Assembly: GCF_023343835.1 (NCBI RefSeq)
Contig: NC_064437.1
Location: 15,991,501-16,055,500, forward strand
Length of the DNA: 64,000 nt
From: Lagopus muta
Taxonomy: Eukaryota; Chordata; Aves; Galliformes; Phasianidae
Direction: 5' to 3'
The translations under genes and the position numbers were made by a program. Position 1 is the stretch's first letter. Each line of letters opens with the position of its first letter. The notes under the pieces are model-generated. The model worked only from the letters and a program-made list of their open reading frames with translations. It ran no database searches and was not told where the DNA came from. Positions 23,401 to 38,400 of the stretch are shown here, piece by piece.

Positions 23401-26400
23401 TTTTTGTCACAACGAATTTTGATGAGTTTTGAAAGTATTGTTTCACAGAGAGTTTTATTCTTTTTGGTTCCTTTATCTTTGCAGTCACTCTGCATTGTAT
23501 GCTTTATGGTATGTTCACATTAAATCCAAGATACTCCAGTGGGCTGCTTTGTGTGACAGCCTTTTGTTGGTGGTAGGAGATGGTATTGAGAACAAGAAGG
23601 TCTTGGCTCTTGGTGGCTGTAATTGAGCTGAAATTGTATTTTTCTGAGACTGGACTGCTGTGCTCTTAAGATTTCCTGTGTGTAATGTTTAATTTTTTCA
23701 TAGGTGATAATTGTAAAGCAATAATCATCTGATGAAAGTGAGTTGTTAATAGCAGAGCATCACATCTGTGTTTTGTTGGAAGTAAAATTTGCTGCTGATC
23801 TTTTAGATACACTTTCCAGCATTTTAGCTTTTTAAATAAGTTTTTTTTTCTCCCTCAGTGCATTATGCTTGTGATTGCCTCATAGGCGTGCAGAGGGTGC
23901 ACGTGTTGCTGGGCAGGATGGTGTGAGCACTGCATGTCAAAGGCAGGAATAGATAGATGGAACTAAAATTGTTTTTAGCAGATTGAAGCTTTCAAAATAA
24001 AAATGGTGAGTTCTGATTTGTTAGAGAATCCCTGCAGCACAAACCTCTGTTCAATATATGTGTTTCTGTACGTCTGGAGTTGTTCTTGGACTGGGCATGA
24101 AGTGTGCAAATAATATTCACTTAGATTTAACAAAACATATGTGGTTATTGTCATCTTGGGTTTTGGTTCAGTTCTATTGAACGTCCAGTGCATTTGTTTT
24201 GGCACTGAAGGCTCACTGTGCTCTGAGTCTGGAGGGTGGTTGGTAATGAAATTCTTGGCTTAATGAGTGGAAGCAAGCAAAACTCAGTGTGTGATTGGCA
24301 CATTTGTTATTGAAGTAACTTCCCTGGAAATTAATTAAAGAGGTTAGTGCTGCTTCCAGAAAAATAAAGTAAAAATAAATCAGAAGGGGTGTTTTCAACT
24401 TCTGATGTGCATTCTGTGTTTGGAGCCTCTGTGAACCTCTTAATAGCAGTTGGCAGGAGAAGAGGTTGAATACCATGTCAGAGCATTTCTAGTCTGTAAA
24501 ACCAGTCTAGCCATCTGTTTCTCACCTCTTGATAAATATTGAAACCAGGAGTTTTGCTGAGGGCTTTTGTGCCCTTAGATTTTATAAGTTTAAGAGAATA
24601 GCTACTGAAGATTTAATGATGCTGCTGTTGTGAGCTCCTTGGGGCCAGAAGCACATCATCTTTTATAATTAAGAAATGACTGGCATCATAGAGTACTGTT
24701 TTAGAAATTAGTTACGTTTGACCAAAGACAGATCAAAGTGTAATTGATGATGTGCTCTTTCTAATCACCCCTTAAACTTCATCTACTGCGTGCCTACCAC
24801 AGGGTTCTATTTATTAAAATAGTAAATTATGTCTGCTGCAGCAGTAGATTTTCAAAGCTGTTCTTTTTATTTTTTCTTATGCTTTCAATGCTCTTGTTTT
24901 TCAATAATCTACTTGTGTAGAGGAGGTTAAGTTGTATGATTATGTTGTCTAATCTTTAATGTCACCAAATTACAGCATCACAAATTAAATGGAAAACATC
25001 AACAGAATGTAAGAAAAAATTGACTTCAAAAATAAGTGTTATGTTGTGTATTTCTGTTCTGATAGTTTCTCGTTGGAAAACTGGTTTTTAATGTGACTGA
25101 AGGTTTTAGTTTGTGTTTTAAGAACAATTTGATACTGAGAAACCTTTCTGTGTGGTTATGTAGTCACTGAATTGTTAGAACTGCTAATTTGTTTTAACAG
25201 CTAAAAAGAACCCAGGCCATTGAAAATAATTCTACATTGCAGGCCATATTCTATGAGGAAATTCTTTTGTGGTTTTGAATCTTAATGTTTCACAAACTGG
25301 TTTTCCAACGCGGTAACATGTTCTGTGTTTAAGATGATACTCTGTTTAATATGTAGATGCTTATGAGATGAAACTTGTTGCTTTTCTCAGATTTCTTCTT
25401 TAATCCAAAGAGTGCAAGCAGTTCTCCCGTTGAATTCAGTGCTCTTGCTCACGTGGTCTGTGAGTGTGTGCAAGGGAAGAGTCTTGTGGCTGAAGTCCCA
25501 AATGGCGCCATTTTCCAGATGCATGAGAGGGACGTGCGTCTCCTCTGCCATGAGGTACTGCCACAGGTAACCTCTGGGAGGGGGCAGTGTTTCACAAGGA
25601 GGTTGTGCAGCTTATCTCCTTGTGAAGACCTCTGTGATTTCCAAGTGGGAACTTACGTAAGGGTTGAGTGGCTGGTTATTGAATGTGTGGTTACCTCAGG
25701 CTCTGGAATGAAAACAATTGTATCGAGTTTTAGTTAGAAATAATATTTGTCTTTATTTTTCCAGCAATTGTCTGGTTCCTAAACATCTGACCTTTTTACT
25801 GGTTTTTCCAGGAAGGGGTGAGTCACTGTCTTGAGACTTTATCAGTTTGGCTTTCATGTTGAACATGCTTTAATTTAAGGAAGCATATGTGTTTGCGCCC
25901 TCGAGTATCTGTTTAGATAGGTGTTTTTTTTCACTTTTGAAAACTGTTGATCATCTGATACCTATTTAAGTGGCACGTATTTTTTATTTATGGCCTCATT
26001 TCTACATGTACTGGGAGATATAAATGCTCCTCAAGGAAGTTTTTACAGGCATACTTGGGACTTCTTTTTTAGAACCTATGCAGTATCCTTATTCATAGCA
26101 CAAATTATGAAAGTTGCCTGTATCGTAAATCCAAATGCCGGCAGTTTGATTTCCTCAGTGAGAATGGCAGGGGGTTGTTTGAAATTAAAAGTTTTTTTTA
26201 ATCTCAGGCAAGCAGAAGATTTCTTTAAAGACTGTGCCTGGCAGAACAGTGCCTGCAACAAGATTGCTTGGAACCACGAGTCCGTCACCGTTTTGAGGTG
26301 GCAAAAGCATGAATAGAGACAGGGCTGTTATCAGTGTGTTCAGGTTGCTCTTCTTTCTGAGGAGTGACCGGGTAGGTCTGAGTTGGGCTTTGAACAGTTT

Positions 26401-29400
26401 GCAGATAGTCGGAAGGAGGAGGTTTGTGTTAATGTTTCTGTAGAGTTGCCAGTGGTGCTATGGGCACACCGAAATGAAGTGTAGTGCCATGGGAAAATGT
26501 TGCAAGTTTGTGTATTTAAATTAATTCATCTACTGGATCAATCTAGGTGAGACTGTCTTATTAATACTGCGGTTGAGTGCTTCAGTCCTTAAACTTGCTG
26601 AGCAGTTTTTTAGTATGCTTGGTGAAGCCAGTAATTGAGTAATGCAGTAATGGTTTTACGGAGGGAAAGTCTTCAGCACATCTCACTTTGAGTGTTCGTT
26701 GTTTGTAGCGCACATGCATACTTTTCCAGCAGCTTGAATTCTTTTTGGTAGAAAAAGAATCCCCAAAGTCCAAATGTGATCAGCTTTTTCCTTGTGTTGG
26801 TGAACAAATTGTTCAGTGAAAGCTGAAATTCCAATCAGCTTGTTTCATTTTGCCTCTAGTGACTTTACATACCCCAGTCTCAGAGCTCTCTTGGCAGAAT
26901 GCTTTATAGGTTCATCCTCAGAAGCGTGTCAGTGTTTCAGCTGGATGGAAGGAGAAGGGAAAAAAAAAGTATAATAAACCAGGAGGATTTCATTAAAATG
27001 CTGACCCTTTACACAGACTTTATGCATAGAATTATCTACAATAGAGTTGTTAGCTTGTGTTGCTTTTTGTTTTCCCACTACAGGCTCTGTTGTAAGAAGA
27101 GCAGTAGCTGTATACTATTTCTTGCTACGTGGTGAGAACGGCTTTAATTTCCAGTGTAATTATCTTTCTATTTTTATGTTATTAATACTCTTAGCACTGA
27201 AATTTGAAATACTTGCTCCTTGATGTTTTCTTTGGTCAGAGCCCATCTTCTGCCCTGTAACTAAAAAGGGCATTAAGCTGCTTTGACTGCTTGCTGGAAT
27301 TGTGCTTTGCACATTTATGCAGTGTTGTGTTATGTCTTTCAGAAGAGAAATGTCATCTTGCAGGCTTGAAAAGCCTTTGAAACTTGAATTTTTCTTGGGC
27401 TTTAATGTGGAGCTCTTGTGGTAGTCTTGGGCAGGTAAACTTATTTTCTATCTGTTAATTAGGTTGTAAAGCTGGAATGAAGTTTGTTTGCATTAAATTA
27501 TTATTGCAACAATATCTTCATTTATGTAATACTTCAAACTTATTTAATGTGTAAGTACAAAATAATACAATGTTTTTAAATGTCGTAAGCAAAACCAAAA
27601 AGCAGCAAATTCTAGTAACTTCCTCCTTGTTCTTATTTGCCAGACTGCCTACGTGAAGTAACCATTTAAAACTCTTCATTGTAAAGCATAATTCCCTCTT
27701 GGCTACCTGGCTAGCTTTTGTCCAAAAAAGCTGTGTCTATTTTGAAAGAAATGTATTTGCAATACATTTGCAATATTTGATCAGACATCACTTGGATGGG
27801 TAACACCTGCTATATACTAACAAGAAAGTTCACCATAGATCATGGTGCTTATTCACGTAATGCTTACTCTTGCCAAGTGTTTGCTCAGGAGGCAGGTACT
27901 GTGCTTTGTCATTGGCTGGTACACAAGACGTAGTGCAGCATGCTTTTCTTATCGTTCCATGGTGTTTTTGTAGCTAGGAGTAGGAAAATAATTGGTATGT
28001 GTGAATCAATTTTTTTTTTTTTTTGCTACTTACCTGAAGTCACTCACCCTTAGAGAAATATTTAGGATGTCTGACATTTTTAAGCAATACTTGAAGTGTG
28101 TTTAATCTTGTTTGCTTACTTCACAGAATCACAGAATGGCCGGGGCTGGAAGGGACCTCAAGGATCATGAATCTCCAACCCCCTGCCACATGCAGGGCCA
28201 CCAACCTCTCCATTTAATACTAGACCAGGCTGCCCAGGGCCCCATCCAATCTGGCCTTGAACACCTCCAGGGATGGAAGGGACATCCACAGCCTCTCTGG
28301 GCAGCCTGTTCCAGTACCTCACCACTCTCATAATGAAGAGCTTCCCCCTGACATCCAACCTAAATCTCCCCTCCCTCAACTTAAAACCATTTCCCCTTGT
28401 CCTGCAGTTATCAACCCTTTCAAAGAGTTGATTCCCTTCCTCTTTGTAGGTTCCCTTTAGGTACTGAAAGGCTGCAATGAGGTCACCCTGCAGCCTTCTT
28501 TTCTCCAGGCTGAACAAGCCCAGCTCCCTCAGCCTGTCTTCATAGAGGAGGTGCTCCAATCCCCTGATCATCTTTGTGGCTCTCCTCTGGACCCTCTCCA
28601 ACAGCTCTCTGTCTTTCTTGTGCTGGGGGCTCCAGGCCAGGACGCAGCACTCCAGATGGGGCCTCACAAGAGCAGAGTAGAGGGAGACAATCACCTACTT
28701 GTCCCTGCTGGCCACTGCTGTTCTGATGGAGGCCATCCCTCTTCTGATGGAGAGAAGGCATCTTACTTGATGCCTAGAGCCATCAGAGACACAGTGGATT
28801 TGAGTTGTGCTGTGTTCCACAGAAGCACAGAGCTTCCCCATCCCCAGTAGGGTTACTGTTGAGTTCCAGCAGAAGATGGTTCAGTTACTGGTCATGCCAA
28901 GTGACAGAGCAGGACTAGATGCTGTGCAGCACAGTGGACACTGATCTCAGGATAGAAGGCAGGTGCACAAGTTAAAGAGTTAAAGGTTAAGCCCCTACTT
29001 TATAAAAGGTACAATGCAATAAAGTGTAATTGTTGTTAAGAGATTGTATGTATCCCATTATCTGGATTTTAATAAAATATGTTTTATCTTAGTTTTTCCC
29101 TGAAAATGAGCTCAAATCCATGATTAGTAAATGAAATGCTCAATGAAGGTCCATTAAGGACTGATTAAAAAGAAAAAATAGTCCTGAAAAATCAAGAGCT
29201 TTCTCCCCTCCATTAGATCTGCTTTTATTTAGGTACTGATAGTGCTGATACTTGCTTGCATCATTGTTTGTTCTTTTTATAAACAAAAGTTTGCAGGATC
29301 AGTGGAACACCTGACTATTTTTGAAAGTAAGTAACATATGTAAGGAACTTTTCGGAGCAGGGGAACTTTTTAAAAACTTTTTTAAACTTACTTTTTTAGG

Positions 29401-32400
29401 AGAGGGGATGATTGGAATGAATAATGAAACCTGAAGATATACTGTAGTGATTTTGCAGTCTTAATGGTTGATGGAGTCTTTAAAGTGATCTTACAGAAGA
29501 GTCTTCCATTTTTCCTCTTGCCCAGCTCCCAAAATGTGCTTCTGTGGTAAAATAGGCAATATATTCTGAGCTATCGCTTTGCATCTGAGTTTCTTGGCTC
29601 TACCTGTAGGTTGTGGTTGTTGCACTGCACTATTTAAGTTGACAGAAATTGCTGATGTTTTATTATTTCTGTTAATTATTGTGAGATCTCATTTCAGTCT
29701 TATGAGCTTTGATTGCTGGAAGCTGCGATTTAGTAGAACGAAGATATAAGTTGGTACTTGGTATTTCTGTGTGATGAAAATTGTGCTTTCTAAGTATTCA
29801 GAATTAACTTCATTTAATGAAAAGTTTATCTTAATAGTTGTGGTTTTTTGGTTTTTTTTTGTCTTTTTTTTTTTTGTTACTGTCTGGGGAAGTCATTAGA
29901 CAGTAGGCAGTGACATTTGAGATCCATGCAGTATGATCAAGAAGGTGCTTACCTATTTGGAGGAGAGAAAGAAAAGAGTGAACTTCCTGCTGAAAGGGAA
30001 AATGAGAAGAAGTAGTTTCTTGAAGAAAAATAATAACTTAAGAAAATCCAATTGCTTCATACATCATGCGAGAGAACTGTATAGTATATGATAACATGAA
30101 ACTTCAAATAGAAGTGTCACCATGTGAGTCTAGCCAAGGAATTTTATCGTGTCCTCAGTCTTCAGTGTGATATTCAGATATTATTGCTGTAGCCAGAGGT
30201 GTGGTGGTCTGATTTAGTCCTTAGGTTGAGACTAAGGAATTAAGGGCTGGGTGTTACTTGTTTTCTTTTGTTTGATTGCTTCTTTGGTTTGTAAAGGTGG
30301 TGAGGCTTCTCCTTCCCCTGAAGTACTGCATTCATAGAACCTGAATTACTTTATCTCCCTGGGTTTGAGACACTATTAAGTAGTTTGTTCCTGATGGTAA
30401 TCTGTAGTAACAAAGGTAACTTCTTTCTAAAATGACTTCTTAAAAAAGTTTTTCCTTTGCTGCTGGTACTGCGTAGTTTGACGATCTGCTTCCCAGAACA
30501 GTGGTGCAGTTCTTCAGGGCAGCAGCCAAGCACTTGAGAGGCTTCATTCCCCAAGTTTCACTTCTATCTTTTGCATTCCTGAAATGGAAGAAGTGAGATC
30601 TGAGTAGCTGTGCTTTGTAAGAGGCTTTAGGGAGATGTGTCCTAATGGTGGACTGTGGTTGGAGTCCAGTAAATCAGTGAATTGGCTCTGTGTGTTAAAA
30701 GACTCACAGGTACAACCAAAAGCAATGGCAGGCCACTGAGAGATTCATAAATCATGCGAGAGAGCTGTAAAGTATATGATAACATGAAACTTCAAATAGA
30801 AGTGTCACCATGTGAGTCTAGCCAAGGAATTTTATCGTGTCCTCAGTCTTCTGAGGACATCTTCCTGATGCTTTCTGCTCTCTGTTTCTGTGGCTGGTAG
30901 TGCTTTCGGTTGCTTTGACTCTCAGGCATTATCACTGAATGTCACTGAAATTGCAGTAATGGAAGTTATTTTCTTAGAGGTTTAAAATCATGTATTGGCA
31001 ATCAGATGCTGGTGGTATTTATGCTTAGTGATTGGTAGATAAAATAGTTTTCTGTATCTGTCTGAATTATACTGCGGGTCTGTAATTGTGGGCTGCATGA
31101 GGAATACATGCTGACTTTTAATGAAATGCTTTACCATTTTTAAGAAACTGTGTAATCAACGAGAGGCTATAATACTGAATGGACAATATTCGTGTTTTCT
31201 TTTCAGTAATGAGATGAAGTGGATTACCAATGCTTCAAACACAAGTTTTGTTCTTCAATTTTAATTCTGAAAGAAGAACTGTTATTAATTCTCTGAACAG
31301 ACTTAAGGTGGGAGCGATGCTTTTACTTTTATCTATGCTGGATGCTGGGGAACTGAAAACAATCAATTTCTAACAGAGACCCTGTATGTAATTATTTCTT
31401 ATCATCTTGGTAAACTCTTCCTAGTACTTTGTAGTTAGCATTGTCGACTTCTGTCATGCAGACCTGAAGCCTGGGGCTTTCTTGACTGCTTTACTTTGTT
31501 AGGTCTTTGGAGAAGAGGCTTCATTTTTTTTTTTTGCTGACTTCTTTCATCTATGGAAAGAAGATCATGCTCTTGTATCTCCAGGTTAATCTAACAGTTG
31601 TTTGGATGCCATGTGTAATAGTTAGGAATTAGGAGCAGTCATTCTGATAAGAAAACAGTGTAGCTTTTCAGTATGCCACTTCCTTCTCTTGCACAATGCA
31701 GTGCATTCTCAAACTTGATAGTAATGTCAGTAAATACATAGCTAGGTGCCTTATCAAAAATTAATTTTGCCTTATGTCTATTGTGGAATACTTCCTTTTC
31801 AGTTTTAAACATGAAGGAGTGATTCATGCATATTTTAAGCCTTCTGTAAAGTTATGGCTTGGTGACTGTTGGGATGATGAAATACAAAGGAAAGACAGAG
31901 CACTTGTGGGCTTTGTTTGTCCTGAAGCAGTCAATGCAAAACAGCTTTCATATGGTATCAGGTTTTCTTCTTCCTTAAACGCACGAGTTGCCCAGTCAGG
32001 TACGTGCTCTAAAAATTGATAGCAAAAAAGGCTCCTTGCTCTCCAAATCCGTAATTTCAGACAGGATGCATTTTTTTGAAGTACTTAACCCGTTTCTTTC
32101 AGTTAGTTACAATTGATTTCAGTTATCTCAGAATAGTAGAGCATGCAGTTAAATACAGCTTTTCTTGTGTGGTTGTTTTTGAGCTGTATTTTATTGAGAC
32201 CTGATGAGGGCACGTGGAAAGTCGAAGTTTTAAGTTCTCATGTCACACAATAAAGAATTTCAGGAATTTCTTAAGGTTGCATCTTTGGTATATCACTGTC
32301 CTGTGCCATAGGATAAGCTAGTGCTGTAGGTTTATACAAAGAAATGGCACCTAATGTATTCAGCGCTTTTTTTTTACTGTGGAATTCTGTTCTTTTCCCT

Positions 32401-35400
32401 GAAAACAATTTCTTTTTGTCTTCATTTTAACACTTCATTTGCTGTGTTTTTTCCTTTGTTTGTAGCCTGTTTTCCACGCTATTCTCTTATGCTATTTCCA
32501 TTTATAGTCTTTTCTATCTTCAGAGTTACCAATTTTGTCTCCTGATTAGCATTAACTTTTGCTTTATGAGGAAGGTAGAATGCAGCAAAGAGCCTGACAA
32601 GTTAATGATGAAGTAGTTCTGTGAAGTTAGGTGCAACAACGTCTAAATTTGGTGCACAGCATGCTCTCCAATGTGTGCAGTTTTCTTTTGGTGTTTGTGT
32701 GAGCTGTGCTGTATTTTCTGTATTCTGTAACCATAAATCACCTGTTGCATCTTAAAGTGTTGTTAGCGGAGGCTTTCAGTGTTAGTATTTCAGAGTCTTT
32801 CAAAATTAGCAGTTCCAGATGAGGAACGTTTGAGTATCCATTGCTTTTTTTTTTTTTTTTTAAGTGGAAAGAATGGTAGAATATTCATAAGGCGCTTAAT
32901 TGTGCGGTTTATGAATTTACTTTTTTGACTTTGATCCTGGAGTACAGTATATGAAAGACATTCCCAGTAATGCCTTAATTAATACTGACACAGGAGGTAG
33001 TAGGTCTCATCAGATTACATTCATGTGCCTGGAAACGGTTTAGTGTTTCAGCTGCAGGTAGTTTATTTGAATTGTATTTGGTGTGCTGTTACCTTACCTC
33101 AATACTTGGAATTCTTCATTATATCCTGAGAAAAGTTAACAGTTCAGTGTATTGTTGAGTTTGGAAACCTTGACTAGAGATGTTTGCAGTTGGCACGAGC
33201 AACAAACTTTGAATCTAAATGATTCATATAAGCTTAGTTAAAAGGAGGATTAAGATATTCAATGTTTGTATCTCAGCGTGGTGTTAAAAGATTGAATGGA
33301 ACTAGCTGTGCTGACAGCTGAGAATCATAACTCCTTAGTTAAATTATTTTAAAATTATTTTAAACCTTGTTGAGTGTATTTTGATAAATAATCTTTCAGC
33401 TATTTTAAATATATAGTATTTTGATGAGGTTCATGGGGATGATAGCTCCAAATAAAGTACGTAACAGTGTTGTGCTCCTTTGCCAGAATGCTGTGCAGCT
33501 GTCCTTGAGCTCTTTTCTTGGGATTTCCTTACTTCCTTTTCAAGACATTCCCTTTGGGAAAAAAATGGGTGCCTGGAGACTGTCTTTAACTTCCCATTAT
33601 ATGTTAAAGATGCCCTGAACTCAGGTACTGACACAGATAAGAAAATGTCTAATTCCATCTTATTCAGTTTTTATTTGTTAGCTGCTGAAAAGATAAGCAT
33701 GGTTTCTATGCAATGATTTGTGGTGAACTACAAAATAAACCATGTTAGGGAGAAGTGATTGGCATTCTTTTTCCACTACAAATCTTGATGTATTTTTTCA
33801 TTACAAACTGTCAGGCTTTAATCAGTGGGTTGAAAATGTTTCTGCTAGGATGTAGAATGTTATGGCTCCTCAGATAACGAAACATCAATTTTCAGTGTTT
33901 TTGTTGTTGTTCGTTTGAAACCAAGGTCCTTCAGTAAGGAGTTACCATTTTATAGGAGTGTTTGTTTAGAAGTGCTGTAATTCATAGTGATTGTGTTGCT
34001 TCAGTGCTTAAAATGCATGCAATTAGATGGCTTTTTCAAAGTGTGTGCTTTAACACATAGTAGGTGAGGGATTTAATCACCTTCTAATCTTATATGTAAA
34101 ACTGAACCTGAGAAGTGATGAGAGGGGAAAAAATGACCAAGGTGCTTGCTTCAGCCACAGGTACAAGTACCTGGGTTTGGTGCTTATTTATACTTTTTAG
34201 TTATCTACTGTATTTCAGTGTCAGTATCCTTGTATTTCTCTCAGTTTATGTAGGAAGGGAATAACAGCAGAAGACAGGCTCCTGCTGAAGTACTTTTTAA
34301 TTTCTACTTTGGCTGGTTTTTTGGCCTTTCAAAAATAAATTGACTCTTCAAAAAGGAATGAACGCCATCTGGTGTCGCTGTTGCCAGATGTGACCCCATC
34401 TTTCCATGTTTACTTCATAGAATTGCAGAATAGTTTGGGTTGGGAGGGACCTTCAAGATCATCTGGTTCCGAGGCCTGCCTTGGGTGGGTGCCTGCAGGG
34501 CTGAGGCACCCACAGCTCCTCTAGGATGTGCCAGAGCCTCACTGCCCTCTGAGTAAAGGATTTCCTCCTAACACCTACTCCAGGTCTCCTCTGTGTCTGT
34601 GTAAAACCATTCCTCTGGAAGTCTCGCTTCTGTGCTGAAAGCTGTTGCTTCAGGAAGCATTTGTCTCTTGCGCTGATCATGCTGCAGATCTGCTTACTTT
34701 CGGTATTGAGCTCCTGTAGCTTTGTGGAATATGCTTTACTGATGTAATTGTTATACTGGGTGACAGAAATGGTATGAAATCAAGATGTTTCCAGTCTGAG
34801 TTTTGTATTTATATAAGACTGAGAAATGTAGCTGTGACCGTTTATAAACACGTGGTGTTTTTTTTTTTTTGTTTTTTTTTTTGAGTACCCTGAAGTTTGT
34901 GCTCTACTTTTGTGTATGCAGCTTCAGTGTCTAAGTATGCTGTAGTGGAGTTTTCCCCTGTTTTAAAAATGTGGGTCTTCTAACAGAATGCATGTGCTTG
35001 CAGTTAAATTATTGTCACTGATCACATTCCATGAAATGAAAGGTATTTGACAAGGAAAAACAATAGCTCGTTAACCTGGAAGGGGCATAGCGTTTGTATT
35101 ATTTGATCTCATAAAATACATTGACATTTCAGTTTTCTGTGGATAATCTTAATAATGTATTTTGTGTAATATAGTTTCCTGAAGTCTCTTACAGTGAAGC
35201 ATGAAAGAGTGTTGCAGTATGTTTTCTGGGCTTATATCCTAAAAACTTGGAGTTAAATTGATACGCAACAGATTCATCTTATGTTGTAATGTTAGTTATC
35301 TGAATTGGGAAGCTGAAGAATTCCATGCTTCTAAAGATGCCAGTAGTGCCATCTGTTTTTAATTTAGATTCTTTATTCAGTTATGTTAATCTTATGCAAA

Positions 35401-38400
35401 TTTTGCTTTAGAAGCAATAAGTGCAGTAGCTTCCCGTGTGAAATAGGATATACATAGGTGGTGGTTGATTGTTTTGCAGGGTTCCTCTTTGTCTGAAATA
35501 ATATTTAAAAGAAGGTAGGAAGGCTGTAATTTACTGCCCTGTGTATCTCCTGTAAGAATGTGCATCTGGTTTTAAAGTCAAGTTTGAGAAACACTTCCTG
35601 TTTTTTTCAAAGATATTCATGAAGGGAAAAAGGTGTGGCTTCTCTGTTCTTCCTTTTGAACGCTGGAACATCCACAGGTGATTCTAAAGGGGAAATTCAC
35701 CTTCCGACAGGGTGTTGAAGATAAAATTCCCCTTCTCTGTCATGCTGGCAAGTTAGCAGGCTGGCCTCCTGGTTCTGCCAGCTGTTTGCCTCACCTGTCC
35801 TCTGTGATGTCTGATCTTCTGAAGTGCTGCTGTGCCTGCTCCCGTTTAAGGGAAGGGGTCTGCTCTGACCTGGGTCTGTAGAGATTAATTCTCCTAACGT
35901 TTGCAGCCTTTCATAAACAACAAAAGGCTAATGACTCCTAAGAAGAAAATTGGAGAAGTGGTCAGAACTGTTAAAGGGGAATCTTACTCTGATTTGGAAG
36001 AGCAAAGATTTACTGACAGTCTACTTGGTACGCTTGGAATTTCTGAATATGAGGAGCAGCAAAGGAAAGGTGTATGCTTTCCTCTTAACACTGATGCATA
36101 CTCATATTGGACTTCCAACACCTTGCATTCCAGCGTTGTTCACTGTGTTACAATGTACCTATGATGGGAATTGTGACATTAGTTGAAACAGTTTACGCTG
36201 TGCTAAATTAGGAGTTGCTGTCTGGATCACTTGCGCCTGTATTTGAAAGATGGATGTTTGCCTGAAGGCACAGTATTCAGTATGTTGGCTGAGTATTTTA
36301 ATCACATCTCTTGTGAAAAGTGACCTGAAAATTAATATCAGGATGTGTTCACTTTGTTTCTGTGTTACAAATTTTGTTTGGTATTCACAGCTTTTCTACA
36401 AACTACTGTTTAGGTAGTGCCCTGAAAGGTACTTAAAGGAAGAGGTGAGTCGAGATTAACATTCCAAAGAAGCTGTACCTTTGTTAAAAATCCGAGGTAT
36501 CCAGTGTGATAAAACATAAGCCAAACAATTTATTTCTATTTATTCCACTGAGGTAAGACTTAAATGTTCAACTTCAAATGCAAAGCAAATCAGATTGACT
36601 CCTCTGCATGGGATTTGTGCACCCTACTTGATAAACACTATCTGGTTTTTATGTCAGTTAAAAATTGTATTTTCAGAACTTTCTAAGTAGCTGAACAGCA
36701 AGTAAATGTAAGGAAGTGATACTTGGATTACAGGGAAGTTGATCCTCTTTCCCTTTTTTTCCCCCTCCCCCAGCTGGCAGAAAGTACTTCCTTGTTTTAA
36801 ATTTGTATCACTTGTTATCACTATATTGTTGGCTTTTAGTGACTTTGGAACTATGACTCCAAGTTTTATGCAAGGTAGTTACTTTACCCATGTCAAAATT
36901 TGAGTTCAGTAAAACTTTCACTAAGTAGTGTGAACTGGCTTTCATGGTAGTACAGTTGAATGAGCATAAATATAGCTTGTGCAGGGGTGTGTGTGTGTAT
37001 GTGTAAGGGATGGAGCTTCCTAGATAAGTAATGAACGTGTCTTGCAAAGCAGTGTTAGGTAGTTGACACTTGCAACACTGAGCAGCAAAGCTGGTGAAGC
37101 TTTTCTTCTGAGTTTATGATGTGGGCACCTGGGTATTTTGTAATAATAATCTCATTACAAAACATATAGCTTGACCCTGTTGTCTCCTCTGTACTTCTCC
37201 CCTTGCCTATTTAATTCCAGGCTAATTACCTCCTCCTTTCAGGAAACACTTTCTGTTTGTAACATCTACCACTTCTTTCTTTTCTTGAGCACGCTGTCCT
37301 AAATTCACTCCTAACTGCACTGGGAAAAAAGCAGGAGGTCTTCTGCTTGTTGTTAGATGCTGGGCCAGGCTGGCCAGAGCAGGAATTTAGGAATGTCTCT
37401 GACGAAGCTGACAGCTGCTAAGATCTCTTTGCTGCTTCCACAAGACCTTAGAAAACTAATGCTTTTGAATGCAAGATTAGTCCTGTAGGTCACATATAGA
37501 AGAACGGGAAGCATGAGGGACTGCCTGCTCATTTGGCCTTCTAGCGACATGTTTTTAATAACATTGTTAAGTATGTATAATTTTTAGAGAGGTATTTGTT
37601 GGTTTTAAATTTTAAGTTTTCGATAGTTTCATCAGTGGTGCTTAGGAATATGCTAGAATGCTCATGTTATACACTGAGGTTAGAACCACATAGCAACCTT
37701 TTCTAATTGAGGAACAAAATGATTTTTTACACAATTTTTGAAAAGTCAGAATCTTGCAGCGTAGTTTCCCAAGTTGGATATTTGCCTTATTTTTCAGGTT
37801 GTTTACAGGCTAACATAAATCATGTGGTAGCACACGGGTTTCATACAGCACTGCTTCACCTGAGACCTTGTGTGGCTGTTGGTCGTGTAGGAAGTTTAGA
37901 TGCAAAGCCACAATGTTTTATACTCTGTTTTATTCCAGTCTTGCTGTAAAGGTGGGATTTTCTCCTGGTCCTTCTTACAATGAGCAACAGCATCTCTAAG
38001 CGTTGTATAAACAGTAATATGTTTTTACTGTAATGAATCATTTCACATTTAGTCAATTTCTAGTTAAACTTAGAAGTCTTTTCTGGTTCCTGTCACAAGT
38101 GACGTAACCAGGACTAAAATCTACTTATGCTTCTATCTACTAGTATCATTCAACCACTCTGAAGGTGCTTGCTTTCAAGTGGACTACTGGTGAGCTCAGG
38201 AAGAATTAAGGGTTTCTTCTCTTATGTTTAGATGCTGATACAATAAGCACATCATTTACTTGATACGAAGATGCCTGTGCATTAAATGAAGAAGTTGAGA
38301 TGTGATTCACAAGCTGGACAAATAGCAGTGTTTGTTGAGGAACTCTGGCAGCTTGTTCCTTTGTTCTCTTTTATTAATTTTGCTGTTCAGTGTCTCTGCT

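Noticed and set aside
28158-28694. 178-codon minus-strand ORF that could be taken for a host gene
   Set aside because: It is the C-terminal part of the CR1 LINE reverse-transcriptase ORF, and the CR1 3' end follows directly.
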